This document shows positions 36,003 to 44,968 of a DNA stretch of 64,000 nucleotides, in pieces. The stretch covers positions 47,749 through 111,748 of the forward strand of contig JAKSMC010000004.1 of assembly GCA_024400835.1 (NCBI GenBank), given 5' to 3'. Source of the DNA: Bacteroidales bacterium. GTDB lineage: Bacteria > Bacteroidota > Bacteroidia > Bacteroidales > WCHB1-69. The notes beneath the pieces were generated by a model. That model was not told where the DNA came from, made no database searches, and saw only the letters and a program-made list of their open reading frames with translations. Position numbers and translations under genes: made by a program. The first letter of the stretch is position 1. The number at the start of each line of letters is the position of its first letter.

Positions 36003-36461
36003 ATGCAAGGTTATAATCAAAATTATGGCGGCAATCGCCAAGGAAATGGAGGCAATTTCCAGAACAATCGGGAAAATGCAGACACTCAGTTTTCAAAGAT
36101 TCCGTTTAAAAACGAATGGATTACCAATGATGCTTCTTCAGAAACCGTGAAGTATGCCGAAGAAATGGGGAAATTCATGGCTCAAAACCAGTTGACAAAC
36201 TCAAAAATCAGAAGCATTTATGGAGAGATAAAGCGTATTCAAATGGGAGAATTTGAAAAAGAAAAATCATCATTTTATCTTTTAAAACCCAAAGTAGCAT
36301 ACGCATTAGGTCGTGATGAAAAAAACGAGGGCCTGAAATTGTTCAAGAAAATTTTTGACAAAGCATCTGAATTAGTCACAAATCAGAAATGTTATCAGAA
36401 TTTCTGTAATTTGATTGAAGCCATTTTGGCTTATCATAAAGCATACGGTGGAAAAGATTGA
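36003..36461 (+). CDS. csm2: Csm2, small subunit of the type III-A complex
   Basis: The 152-residue helical protein packs along the target RNA in the Csm complex. A Gly/Asn/Gln-rich disordered N-terminus (about 1-35) precedes a helical core with LTNSKIRSIYGEIKRIQ and a C-terminal helix. It lies between cas10 and csm3 in standard gene order, with 26- and 40-base spacers. Confidence 0.9.
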   Translation: MQGYNQNYGGNRQGNGGNFQNNRENADTQFSKIPFKNEWITNDASSETVKYAEEMGKFMAQNQLTNSKIRSIYGEIKRIQMGEFEKEKSSFYLLKPKVAYALGRDEKNEGLKLFKKIFDKASELVTNQKCYQNFCNLIEAILAYHKAYGGKD

Positions 36462-36501
36462 TTTTGGTCAAATTAGTTAATAACAATAAAATAGAAATAT
36501 T

Positions 36502-37146
36502 ATGTCAGCAATTAAATTAGAAAAAAAGATAATTTACACAGGTACAATTACTTTGAAAACAGGTTTGCACATTGGTGGTACAAACGCAGCTTTGAACATT
36601 GGTGGTCCCGATAAGTTCGTGGTTCGTAATCCTATTAACAACATCCCTTATATTCCGGGGAGCTCGTTAAAGGGTAAAATGCGTTCTTTGGTGGAAATCG
36701 CTAAAGGATGTGCCTCAGTTGATCGAAAGGGGAATGTCGGTCCGAGCAATGACCCCAATTCAATTTCTGGAAAATTGTTTGGGACAGCTGGCGACAGTGA
36801 CAGTAGTAAACCATCCCGACTGATTGTTCGTGATGCAGAATTGGACATGAATGCCTGCGATTTCAGTAATACTGATTTGCCATATACAGAAAGCAAAACA
36901 GAAGTGGCTATTGATCGTGTTACTGCAAAAGCCAATCCTCGTACGTTTGAACGTGTTCCAGCAGGCGCTCAATTCAAACTCAATATGGTGTTGAATGTTT
37001 TTGAAGGAGAGGATGAAGCTGAACTGAAAGCGACTTTAAAGGATGCTATTCAGTTGCTGGAAGATGATTATCTTGGTGGTCACGGCTCTCGCGGCTATGG
37101 TCAAGTTGAAATAGAAATTATTAAGGAAGAAACTAAAACCTATTGA
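36502..37146 (+). CDS. csm3: Csm3, backbone RAMP and target-RNA nuclease
   Basis: The 214-residue RAMP protein forms the crRNA-binding filament and cuts target RNA every six nucleotides. D37 (GGPDKFVVRNPI) aligns by position with the catalytic Asp33 of characterised Csm3. IPGSSLKGKMRS and GGHGSRGYGQVEI are RAMP glycine-rich elements. Because D37 is present, target-RNA cleavage and hence signal shut-off should work. Csm4 follows two bases after the stop. Confidence 0.94.
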   Translation: MSAIKLEKKIIYTGTITLKTGLHIGGTNAALNIGGPDKFVVRNPINNIPYIPGSSLKGKMRSLVEIAKGCASVDRKGNVGPSNDPNSISGKLFGTAGDSDSSKPSRLIVRDAELDMNACDFSNTDLPYTESKTEVAIDRVTAKANPRTFERVPAGAQFKLNMVLNVFEGEDEAELKATLKDAIQLLEDDYLGGHGSRGYGQVEIEIIKEETKTY

Positions 37147-37148
37147 TT

Positions 37149-38138
37149 ATGGCCGGATATACCATATTCAAATTAAAGAATTTGTCGCCGCTGCATGTGG
37201 GAACAGGAAAGGAGAACTATGACTTTTCGGCTTCCCAATGGCAAAGTGATGCCATTTCAGCCGCATTGGCATCCGTGCGTGCGATGCAAGGAAAGAGTGA
37301 TGATATTAAATGTTTTTTAGATTCGTTTGTTGTCAGTTCGGCTTTTCCGTACATAAATGATTGTTTGTTCCTCCCCAAACCGCAAGGCAAGATTTCAGTT
37401 GAGGTGAAAGGCAAAGAAGAACACGAATATAGAAAAAAACTGAAAAAGATAAAGTTCATTGAAAGTTCTCTTTGGCAAGAACTGATTTCTGGGAAAACGC
37501 TTGAAGTATGTTCAAACCAGTTGCAGGGAGAGTATCTGTTGCCATCTACTGAAACAGACTTTGCCGAGCCAATGCAGTCGCAAGTAAATCAACGTGTTTC
37601 TGTACCCAGAGACAATAAAAATGCTCAACCGTTCTTTTTCGATTGGACATATTTCAGAAACAATGCCGGTTTGTGTTTTATGGCAAAAGCAGAAGACGAC
37701 ATAATTGAAGAATTGAAATCTTTGTTGGAAACGTTAGGAGAAACGGGCATCGGCACAGACAAGAATGTTGGGGGTGGGAAATTCGAAGTTGAGAAATCCA
37801 ATATTCGGGTTGACATTCCAGAAAATCCGAATGCCACACTTTTGCTTTCAACATATATCCCAATGGAAGAGGAACTGCCTAAATTGCAATTGTCTGATTC
37901 CAAGTATGAATTAATTCGGCGTGACGGTTATTTGGCAGGAAGTTCTGAAACGGATTTTCGACATCTTCGTAAAAAAGCTGTGTATATGTTCAATGTCGGG
38001 TCTGTTTTTATAACAACTGCTGATCTTCAAGGGAAAATCGTGGATTTAAAACCTGATTGGAATGATGAACGTATGCATCCTATTTATCGGAGCGGCAAAC
38101 CATTTGTTGTACCAGTAAATTTGATAGAAAATGAGTAG
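37149..38138 (+). CDS. csm4: Csm4, crRNA 5'-handle-binding RAMP
   Basis: The 329-residue RAMP protein caps the complex next to Cas10. I start at ATG 37149 (MAGYTIFKLKNLSPLHVGTG), not at the TTG six bases earlier that overlaps the csm3 stop. The C-terminal motif MFNVGSVF and an internal GIGTDKNVGGGKFEV are typical of Csm4. The stop overlaps the csm5 start by eight bases, so the two are translationally coupled. Confidence 0.92.
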   Translation: MAGYTIFKLKNLSPLHVGTGKENYDFSASQWQSDAISAALASVRAMQGKSDDIKCFLDSFVVSSAFPYINDCLFLPKPQGKISVEVKGKEEHEYRKKLKKIKFIESSLWQELISGKTLEVCSNQLQGEYLLPSTETDFAEPMQSQVNQRVSVPRDNKNAQPFFFDWTYFRNNAGLCFMAKAEDDIIEELKSLLETLGETGIGTDKNVGGGKFEVEKSNIRVDIPENPNATLLLSTYIPMEEELPKLQLSDSKYELIRRDGYLAGSSETDFRHLRKKAVYMFNVGSVFITTADLQGKIVDLKPDWNDERMHPIYRSGKPFVVPVNLIENE

Positions 38139-39258
38139 AATAAAGATTGAGACGCTGACTTCCGTTCATATCGGCAGTGGTGAAAATTTGCAATATGGGA
38201 GTGATTTTGTTAAAGGGCAAAATGCCAATGGCAAAATCTTCGGTTTGATTGATGCTCAAAAGATAATGAGTCTTATTGGTGAAGAGCATATTTCAAACTG
38301 GGTTGCGGCTATTGAACGAAAGGAATCATCGGAAGAAATTGTCAAACAATTTGCTCCAAATTCAGATATTGAAGATTATTCTAAACGAGTAATTTTAGAC
38401 TGGAGTGATGGTGCTAGAACTTCTGACACCTTGAAAGAATTCATTCACGACGGAATGGGGAAACCTTACATTCCTGGTTCTTCAATAAAAGGTGCTATTC
38501 GCACGGCAATCGTAGCATCTTTGGCTGCTCAAAGACATAATCTTGAATCTAAAATACAAGACAGGAAGGGGAAACCTACAGCAAAAAATGTAGAAGCAAT
38601 GTTGTTTGGCGCAGACCCGAATAGTGATGTGTTTCGTTTTTTGCAAGTCGGGGATGCTGTTTTCGGAAACAATTATGAGGTCGCTTTACGAATGGTGAAT
38701 ATCAATGAGCGAGAAAAAAAGGGATTTTGGGATACAAGTAAATCGCAATTAATTGAAGCATTAGGACCAGAGGATGAATCCGAATTTCAAATGAAATTAG
38801 CTTCTGATTATTATGGTTTTGCAAAAAAGAAATGGCCACAAAATGCCAGAAATTCCATCGGGATATTACCTGAAGAAATGCAAACTCTTCAATCACTTTT
38901 CAAAATTATTAATGAGCACACTTCTCAATTGGTTGAAAGTGAAATTCGATATTGGGAAGATAGAGAATCAGCAGATGAAAGTGAAAGTGTACATGATTAT
39001 ATTGAAAGAATGAAAGAAATTCGAAATCATATTAAGAATTGCAAAGGTGGTTCGGAATGCGTGCTCCGTATTGGACACGGCTCTGGCTGGCGTTTCATCA
39101 CAGGTGCATGGGCAGAAGGTCTTGAAAATTTTTCTTCATTGGTAGTGCCTGTTTCTCGTCCGAAGAATTTCAACTATGAGCAATATGATTTTCCTAAAAC
39201 TCGACGAGTAGATGACCAGTGTGAATTGTTGGGATTTGTGAAGTTAACTTCATTATAA
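38131..39258 (+). CDS. csm5: Csm5, RAMP at the 3' end of the crRNA
   Basis: A 375-residue RAMP protein that caps the crRNA 3' end and helps recruit maturation nucleases. It starts MSRIKIETLTSVHIGSGE and carries the glycine loop YIPGSSIKGAIRTAIV. It ends the interference block; the next gene in the same direction is the inserted DUF4143 ATPase after 180 bases. Confidence 0.92.
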   Translation: MSRIKIETLTSVHIGSGENLQYGSDFVKGQNANGKIFGLIDAQKIMSLIGEEHISNWVAAIERKESSEEIVKQFAPNSDIEDYSKRVILDWSDGARTSDTLKEFIHDGMGKPYIPGSSIKGAIRTAIVASLAAQRHNLESKIQDRKGKPTAKNVEAMLFGADPNSDVFRFLQVGDAVFGNNYEVALRMVNINEREKKGFWDTSKSQLIEALGPEDESEFQMKLASDYYGFAKKKWPQNARNSIGILPEEMQTLQSLFKIINEHTSQLVESEIRYWEDRESADESESVHDYIERMKEIRNHIKNCKGGSECVLRIGHGSGWRFITGAWAEGLENFSSLVVPVSRPKNFNYEQYDFPKTRRVDDQCELLGFVKLTSL

Positions 39259-39351
39259 TATTAGAGTTTCATCTCTGTGGTTCTCACAAATCATAACCAA
39301 ATAAAATCTACTTTTTAGCTTGTACATTGATCAATATTGAATATGGGTTTG

Positions 39352-39426
39352 TTTTGGCTAAAATATAGACTAAAATTATAATTAATTCATTTCGGCTAAA
39401 ATATAAGCCGAAAATAAGTATCTTTG
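39352..39426 (+). promoter_or_regulatory. Promoter with tandem palindromes of DUF4143 ATPase copy 2
   Basis: The -7 box TATCTTTG is at 39419-39426. Five bases upstream is a palindrome with perfect arms TTTCGGCT and AGCCGAAA around AAAATATA (39390-39413). A second, imperfect copy (GGCTAAAATATAGACT) lies at 39352-39375. The layout matches that of ATPase copy 1, though the palindrome sequence differs. Confidence 0.68.
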
Positions 39427-39439
39427 CAAAATAAATATT

Positions 39440-40708
39440 ATGGGTATGGTAAACAAGGATATTTTGGAAGAAGTACTGAAGCAAAACCGCGAACTGGTTG
39501 AAAATATGAGGGTTGTAAAACGTGATTTTCTGTTTTACGACCATTTCCGCTATGTGTTGGTCGGGGTGCGGCGTGCGGGTAAGTCCTTCCTGCTCTTCCA
39601 AAGAATGCAGGAACTTTTGCGCGAAGGACATTCTTGGGACGAGATGCTCTATCTTAATTTTGAGGACGACCGCCTGCTCGGATTCAATGTTCACGATTTC
39701 GACACCATCCTTGAAGTGCATACCGAAATGGGTGGGAGCAGACCGATGCTGTTCCTTGACGAAATTCAAAATATTGAGGGCTGGGAAAAGTTCGCCCGTC
39801 GTTTGGCCGACCAGAAATTCATGGTGTATATTACAGGTTCAAATGCGAAAATGCTGAGCTCGGATGTGGCCACCACGTTGGGGGGACGGTATGTTGTGGA
39901 AAATGTTTTCCCATATAGTTTTCCTGAATTTGCCAAAGCCAACTTGTTCGATACTGAAAAAAAACAATACGATTTTGATGAACTGGAACCATTAGTAGAT
40001 GATTATCTGCGCCACGGAGGATTTCCCGAATGCGCACCGCTGCAGGGGAAAAAGGAATATCTGCTTTCGGTATATCAGAAGATTTATTTGGGCGATATTG
40101 CTCTACGCAACAAGGTGGAAAACCAGAACGCCCTGCGGCTGATGTTCCGAAGGTTGGCTGAATGTGTAAATCAGCCTGTTGCACTTACCCGATTGGCCAA
40201 TCTGATGGCGTCGGTGGGAACAAAAGTGTCAAAAAACACCATCATTTCTTATGCCAATTATGCCAAAGATGCTTTCCTGATTCTGCCTATGAAGAATTGG
40301 GCGGATAATTTCACCATGCGTGAGACCAACCAGAAATACTACTTTGTTGACAACGGCATTATAGGGCTGCTGACAACGGATTGTCTTACGTCTCAGTTGG
40401 AAAATATGGTAGCTGTCGCCTTGCTTCGCAAATATGGACTGAATGACAGTGTCTTCTTCTACAACTATAATGTTGAAGTCGATTTTGTGGTGCCCGAAAA
40501 GGCACTGGCTGTTCAAGTGTGTTACACTTTGGGTGAGGATGGCAGTGAGACGTTTATGCGAGAGACGCAGGCCTTGATCAAACTGAATAAAAGACTCTCG
40601 TTTGATAATCTCATGGTACTTACTTACAACGATGATTTCCGACAAATTGAAGTTGGAAACGATTGTATTACGATAATGCCTGTATGGAAATGGATGATGG
40701 AAATGTGA
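39440..40708 (+). CDS. Stand-alone AAA ATPase with DUF4143 domain (copy 2), inside the CRISPR locus
   Basis: A 422-residue AAA_14-DUF4143 protein. It shows Walker A GVRRAGKSF, Walker B MLFLDEIQN and the following ITGSNAKML. The C-terminal half includes a nuclease-like EVDFVV segment (FFYNYNVEVDFVVPEK) with a possible acidic site. It sits between csm5 and cad1 with its own promoter and palindromes, so it splits the expected operon and may now drive the genes behind it. Its role in CRISPR immunity is doubtful; such ATPases occur throughout this genome segment. Confidence 0.85.
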   Translation: MGMVNKDILEEVLKQNRELVENMRVVKRDFLFYDHFRYVLVGVRRAGKSFLLFQRMQELLREGHSWDEMLYLNFEDDRLLGFNVHDFDTILEVHTEMGGSRPMLFLDEIQNIEGWEKFARRLADQKFMVYITGSNAKMLSSDVATTLGGRYVVENVFPYSFPEFAKANLFDTEKKQYDFDELEPLVDDYLRHGGFPECAPLQGKKEYLLSVYQKIYLGDIALRNKVENQNALRLMFRRLAECVNQPVALTRLANLMASVGTKVSKNTIISYANYAKDAFLILPMKNWADNFTMRETNQKYYFVDNGIIGLLTTDCLTSQLENMVAVALLRKYGLNDSVFFYNYNVEVDFVVPEKALAVQVCYTLGEDGSETFMRETQALIKLNKRLSFDNLMVLTYNDDFRQIEVGNDCITIMPVWKWMMEM

Positions 40709-40710
40709 AC

Positions 40711-40845
40711 CTGTATGTTTGGACAGGGAAATACATCTTGGCCCAAGATGGAATAAAATGGCAACTTCGTCAAATGCAACAACAAGGATTGATTCGCCGT
40801 GTTGGACCAGACAAAGGCGGACATTGGGAAATTGTAGAAAAATAA
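40711..40845 (+). pseudogene. Remnant of a helix-turn-helix C-terminus (GPDKGGHWE motif), copy 2
   Basis: The frame after the ATPase stop reads through WQLRQMQQQGLIRRVGPDK then GGHWEIVEK and a stop, the ending of AlbA_2/AAA_4-type ATP-binding regulators. No start or upstream domain is present. It ends seven bases before cad1. The same tail is at 30869-30922. Confidence 0.55.
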
Positions 40846-40852
40846 ATAGATT

Positions 40853-42880
40853 ATGAATATCTTACTTTCAGCATTAGGGGCTCAGCCTGACATTATTGAA
40901 GAGACCATAGGCCTCTTTAATAATTATAATTTTGATTTCTATCAAAATGACACCTACGTTGCAAATTTGAGGAAACAAGTTGAGTCTGTTGATGAAGTAT
41001 GGTTGGTGGCAACAGATCAAAAGCATCAAGAAAAACCATTGAGACTATCAATATATGAAAGCATTGATTACATAAAGGAACATTGTTCCAAATATGGCAT
41101 CGTATTTCGTTTTTTTGTGTTAAAAGGAGTAGGTGATATTTTATGTGAAAGTGATGCTAGAGCGTATCATGATTTGGTTCTCCGTGTGGCTACTTATGCA
41201 AAGCAACAAGTGACAGACAAAGGTAAATTGTATCTGTCATTGGCTTGTGGAAGGAAAACAATGAGTGCCGATATGCAGGATGCGGCATATTGCTTTGGCT
41301 GCGATATGTTGGTTCATGTCTTGGGCGACAAAACAGAAGAGGCACAGCCTATTCTGTTGAACTCTTTTCCACCTAACGAGGCTCTAAAACCGCTGATGCA
41401 AAATTTTGAGGACAACGAAATAATATATTTTGAACCCAATGAAAATTATCTCATAGAGATTTTACGTCAAAAATCTGAAGCACAGCATTTTTTCACTTCT
41501 TATTATTTGAATGAAGAAGAGACGCGTAGTAACTTTCATATTCTATACACATTGCCTCCATCGAAAATTGAACAGCTGAAGCGTGAAAGAATAGGAATAA
41601 ACAAGAAGAAAGAATCTGCTGAAATCAAATGGCTGAGAAGACTGCCCAAAACTGATTTGCATTGTCATTTGGGCGGCGTTCTTTCTCCCAAGGATATGTT
41701 GGCGGTAGCATCATACGTGAAAGGTTATGTGGATGGCATTGCAGATGAGAATGCAGAATTTGGGAAATGGTATCAGCACTCTTTCTACAAGAAATCCGTT
41801 GACATTAAAAATATTCGAACTTATGCAGACAATTTGTCGAAAAAATACAATGTGCCCAAGTGCAGCATTGTTGCGCCATTGATTCTTCGCTTTGCTGATG
41901 ATCCAGCAGGATTAATGCGGGAAATATATGGTGATTATACAGAAGAGAAAAATTTTAGTGGTGTTGGGATTGCTGCGTATGAAAGATTAGGCGATTTGCA
42001 GGGATCCTCTTTGTTGGATAGTATTCTATCTGTAGAGGCTACTTTGGATGTGTTCTTAAAAAAGTGTATTGCCAATAATGTAAAGTATGTGGAACTTCGA
42101 TGTTCTCCATTGAATTATGCGAAAACGGCAGGGATCCCAGCAGGAATTTTTGTTCTTGCAATGTGTAATATGCTTAAAAGAGCGGAAAGAAAGATAGCGA
42201 CATCATTGATTTTTATTGTCTCGCGTCATAGAGAGGATATGACAAAGGAATATGTTGAATTGGTCAATCAACTGAAAAAGTTTGATGAATTCACGTTTTT
42301 TTTTCGAGGATTTGATGTCGCAGGAGATGAGTCGGCTAAATCTCCAAAGGAAATGCGTGAGGCCTTTATGGATATAATGAAGGATTGCCACAATATTACC
42401 ATTCATGCGGGGGAAGACCAGCCCGTTGATAATATCTGGCAGGCTGTGTATCATCTGAATGCTGAAAGAATTGGTCACGGATTGACATTGAAGGACAATG
42501 AAGACCTTTTGAATAAGTTCTTGGAACGTGGAATAGGCATTGAAATGTGTCCGTCCAGCAATTTTCAAATAGTGGGCTTTCGAGATAACTATTTTCCAGA
42601 AGAAACAGCATGTTATCCTACGTATCCATTGAAAAAATATCTGGAGAAAGATTTGATAGTGAGCGTAAATACAGACGATCCTGGCATATCATTAACGGAT
42701 ATGACTTATGAATTGCATAAGGCTGCACGTATGACGGAAGGTGGGCTTTCTAAATGGGAAATACTGCAACTGATATGCAATGGCTTTAGAAGTGCGTTCT
42801 ATCCATACGAAAAGAAAAAACAGTTGATTAGAAATGCAGAAAAGGATTTGGGCGAATTGATAAAGAAAAATTGGTTATGA
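40853..42880 (+). CDS. cad1: CARF-adenosine deaminase effector (Cad1/CAAD type)
   Basis: A 675-residue two-domain protein. Residues ~1-190 form a CARF sensor (MNILLSALGAQPDIIEET start; LSLACGRKTMSADMQDA ligand region). Residues ~260-675 form a metal-dependent adenosine deaminase with H270-x-H272 (TDLHCHLGG), HAGED at 518-522, RIGHG with H542, and the NTDDPG pair D608-D609. All expected zinc and catalytic residues are there. Proteins of this architecture (Cad1) are reported to deaminate ATP to ITP when cyclic oligoadenylate binds. The stop overlaps the NUDIX start (ATGA), so the two are translated together. Confidence 0.9.
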   Translation: MNILLSALGAQPDIIEETIGLFNNYNFDFYQNDTYVANLRKQVESVDEVWLVATDQKHQEKPLRLSIYESIDYIKEHCSKYGIVFRFFVLKGVGDILCESDARAYHDLVLRVATYAKQQVTDKGKLYLSLACGRKTMSADMQDAAYCFGCDMLVHVLGDKTEEAQPILLNSFPPNEALKPLMQNFEDNEIIYFEPNENYLIEILRQKSEAQHFFTSYYLNEEETRSNFHILYTLPPSKIEQLKRERIGINKKKESAEIKWLRRLPKTDLHCHLGGVLSPKDMLAVASYVKGYVDGIADENAEFGKWYQHSFYKKSVDIKNIRTYADNLSKKYNVPKCSIVAPLILRFADDPAGLMREIYGDYTEEKNFSGVGIAAYERLGDLQGSSLLDSILSVEATLDVFLKKCIANNVKYVELRCSPLNYAKTAGIPAGIFVLAMCNMLKRAERKIATSLIFIVSRHREDMTKEYVELVNQLKKFDEFTFFFRGFDVAGDESAKSPKEMREAFMDIMKDCHNITIHAGEDQPVDNIWQAVYHLNAERIGHGLTLKDNEDLLNKFLERGIGIEMCPSSNFQIVGFRDNYFPEETACYPTYPLKKYLEKDLIVSVNTDDPGISLTDMTYELHKAARMTEGGLSKWEILQLICNGFRSAFYPYEKKKQLIRNAEKDLGELIKKNWL

Positions 42881-43473
42881 AAGACGAGAATGTATTATGT
42901 GTGCCTACAAACACTATGAAATCGGTATTCGATTTGTCTAAATCAGCATGGATTGTTACTCCGGCAGAGTTGAACCAGCTACCAATGACTTTTGTAAAAA
43001 GGTTAAATGCGGAGACGGACAGTTCATATAAGCAAATCATTGCCTATGCTTTGGTGTTCAATGAGAAAGGTGAATTGCTATGCTATTGTAGGCATGGAAG
43101 TGAAAAACGTCTTATTGGGTTACGCTCAGCAGGAATTGGCGGCCATGTGAATGACAATGATTTGGGTGTAACAATGTTCGAAACTCTACAAAATGGGTTG
43201 ATAAGAGAAATCCAGGAGGAGTTGAATGTGTGTTTGTCATCAGAACAAATCAATTTACTAGGAATGATTAATGAAGAGAAAACAGAGGTTGGACATTGCC
43301 ATACTGGGGTTGTGTTCAAAATAGAATTAACTTCTGATTTGTTGCACTTTGATGATGAAATCAATAATCCGCTATGGTGTAATCCTGAGGATATAGATTT
43401 GACACAATTTGAACTTTGGTCAGGTTTGGCTATACAATTGACAATAAATAAAAAATACCTATATTATGAATAA
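42877..43473 (+). CDS. NUDIX hydrolase coupled to cad1
   Basis: The 198-residue protein starts at ATG 42877 in an ATGA overlap with cad1; the TTG at 42871 is less likely. The Nudix box is present in the form E-x7-REIQEELNV after GGHVNDNDLG, with all key acidic residues (RE..EE) kept. The spacing before the first Glu is slightly unusual, as in Nudix enzymes with an insert. Nudix enzymes hydrolyse nucleoside diphosphate-linked compounds. Given its tight coupling to a nucleotide deaminase, a substrate such as ITP or dITP is an attractive inference, but the sequence does not prove it. It overlaps the next gene by eight bases. Confidence 0.85.
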   Translation: MKDENVLCVPTNTMKSVFDLSKSAWIVTPAELNQLPMTFVKRLNAETDSSYKQIIAYALVFNEKGELLCYCRHGSEKRLIGLRSAGIGGHVNDNDLGVTMFETLQNGLIREIQEELNVCLSSEQINLLGMINEEKTEVGHCHTGVVFKIELTSDLLHFDDEINNPLWCNPEDIDLTQFELWSGLAIQLTINKKYLYYE

Positions 43474-44590
43474 AACCATTGTAAGTATTATTTCTGAACA
43501 AACTATCCCCAATTATCTTTTTATTAAAGAAATGTTTGTCCCTGGGGATGAATTGATGTTTATTGCTTCGCAAAAAATGGCAGAAAGAATTTCTTGGATA
43601 AAAGATGTGCTGAATTACAATTTATGTGAAAGCATAGATGTTGTTTTCGAACGAAATGGTGATGAAGAGAATTGGTCGGAAATTAGCCGTCAAATAGAAT
43701 CCAAATTGTCTGATAAGAAGCAATATGCCGTAAATTTGACGGGGGGTACTAAGTTTATGGCTTTGGCCGTGCAGAGTGTGTTCTCTCGTTATAATTCTAA
43801 TTTCTATTATATCCCTTATCCGAAAAATAATATTATTTGGGCGAATGAAATGAATCAGTCTGTGACTTCGATTGAACGCCGTGTGACGGTTGAAGAATAT
43901 ACAAACCTTTATAATACTCATTTGCGCAACCAACATCAACCTCACATTGATAAGAACTATACTTTTGCCTTCTTTGATAGATTTATTTCTATAGAAAATA
44001 GTGAATTGTCATTATCGTCGGAAGATTTCGAGATTTTACACCAATTAAGGTGTTATCGTAATGATAAAAAACTGATTGTTACAGATATTGAAAATTCCGC
44101 AAAAGATGAAAAACATCCAAGGATTAAGGGATTATCTGACTTTTTGACTAAAATATCTTTCCCTTATGATTCTGGTGAACTTTCGAAGGAGGATGTTCAA
44201 TATTTGACAGGAGGTTGGTTCGAGGAATATGTTTACCATCTCATTCGGGAAAGGTTGAATCCAACAGATATAGTATTAGGTCCCAAAACGGCTAAAACCA
44301 ATAATGATTTAGATGTCGTTTTCACAATAGGTAATAAACTGTTTGTAATAGAATGCAAAACAGGCGTGGAGGGTAAAGGAATGTTGAACGAAATTGTGTA
44401 TAAGGCCTCTGCTTTAAAAGAAAATCTTTTAGGATTGTCAGCACGTTCCTATATATTCTCGTTGGGACAGGAAAATGAAGATTGGTCCAAAGCTGCTAAA
44501 AATATGGGAATAGAGTATTATGGTCGGGATTTTTTCACCGAAGAAAGAAAATTAGATGCTTTTATTTCTGCTGTTAAACGTCAATTATAA
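43466..44590 (+). CDS. Card1/Can2-type CARF nuclease
   Basis: A 374-residue DUF1887-like effector. The N-terminal ~150 residues are a CARF domain with the ligand motif NLTGGTKFMALA at about 89-100. The C-terminal half is a PD-(D/E)XK nuclease: a helix GGWFEEYVYHLI, then D281/D283 (NNDLDVVF) and E296-C-K298. Characterised relatives (Card1, Can2) cut single-stranded RNA and DNA or nick DNA once cA4 binds. It is the second signal-activated effector of the operon after cad1. Confidence 0.9.
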   Translation: MNKTIVSIISEQTIPNYLFIKEMFVPGDELMFIASQKMAERISWIKDVLNYNLCESIDVVFERNGDEENWSEISRQIESKLSDKKQYAVNLTGGTKFMALAVQSVFSRYNSNFYYIPYPKNNIIWANEMNQSVTSIERRVTVEEYTNLYNTHLRNQHQPHIDKNYTFAFFDRFISIENSELSLSSEDFEILHQLRCYRNDKKLIVTDIENSAKDEKHPRIKGLSDFLTKISFPYDSGELSKEDVQYLTGGWFEEYVYHLIRERLNPTDIVLGPKTAKTNNDLDVVFTIGNKLFVIECKTGVEGKGMLNEIVYKASALKENLLGLSARSYIFSLGQENEDWSKAAKNMGIEYYGRDFFTEERKLDAFISAVKRQL

Positions 44591-44599
44591 AATTTCGCT

Positions 44600-44968
44600 A
44601 TGCTTATCAACCTATCCAACCATCCTGTCTCCAAATGGAGCGACGAACAACTTTCTGCAGCCCAGACGCAATTCGGTGAAGTGGTGGATTTGCCTTTTCC
44701 AACCGTTGACCCACAAGCCGATGAAGTGGCAATTTCCGCTTTGGCCGATGATTATGTCAGTAGGGTAGTGGTACTTTCCGACAATCATTCCATATCGGTT
44801 CATTTAATGGGCGAGATGACGCTCACGTTCTCGTTGGTGTCTCGTCTTCAAAAACGAAACATCCCTTGTGTGGCATCCACCACGCAACGCATTGTGAATG
44901 AGTTGGCCGACGGCGGAAAAGAGGTTAAATTCCAATTCGTACGTTTTAGAAATTATCTGCAATTATGA
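44600..44968 (+). CDS. Csx20-like small protein, putative ring nuclease
   Basis: The 122-residue protein begins MLINLSNHPVSKWSDEQL and ends with ASTTQRIVNELADGGKEVK followed by FQFVRFRNY. The end pattern (ATT.R....E..G...K..F.HVRFR.Y) resembles Csx20, and the beginning resembles Csx15. Both are small single-domain CRISPR proteins proposed to degrade cyclic oligoadenylate. Its place next to two CARF effectors fits an off-switch. The call rests on motif memory, not on alignment, and catalytic residues cannot be named. Confidence 0.6.
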   Translation: MLINLSNHPVSKWSDEQLSAAQTQFGEVVDLPFPTVDPQADEVAISALADDYVSRVVVLSDNHSISVHLMGEMTLTFSLVSRLQKRNIPCVASTTQRIVNELADGGKEVKFQFVRFRNYLQL

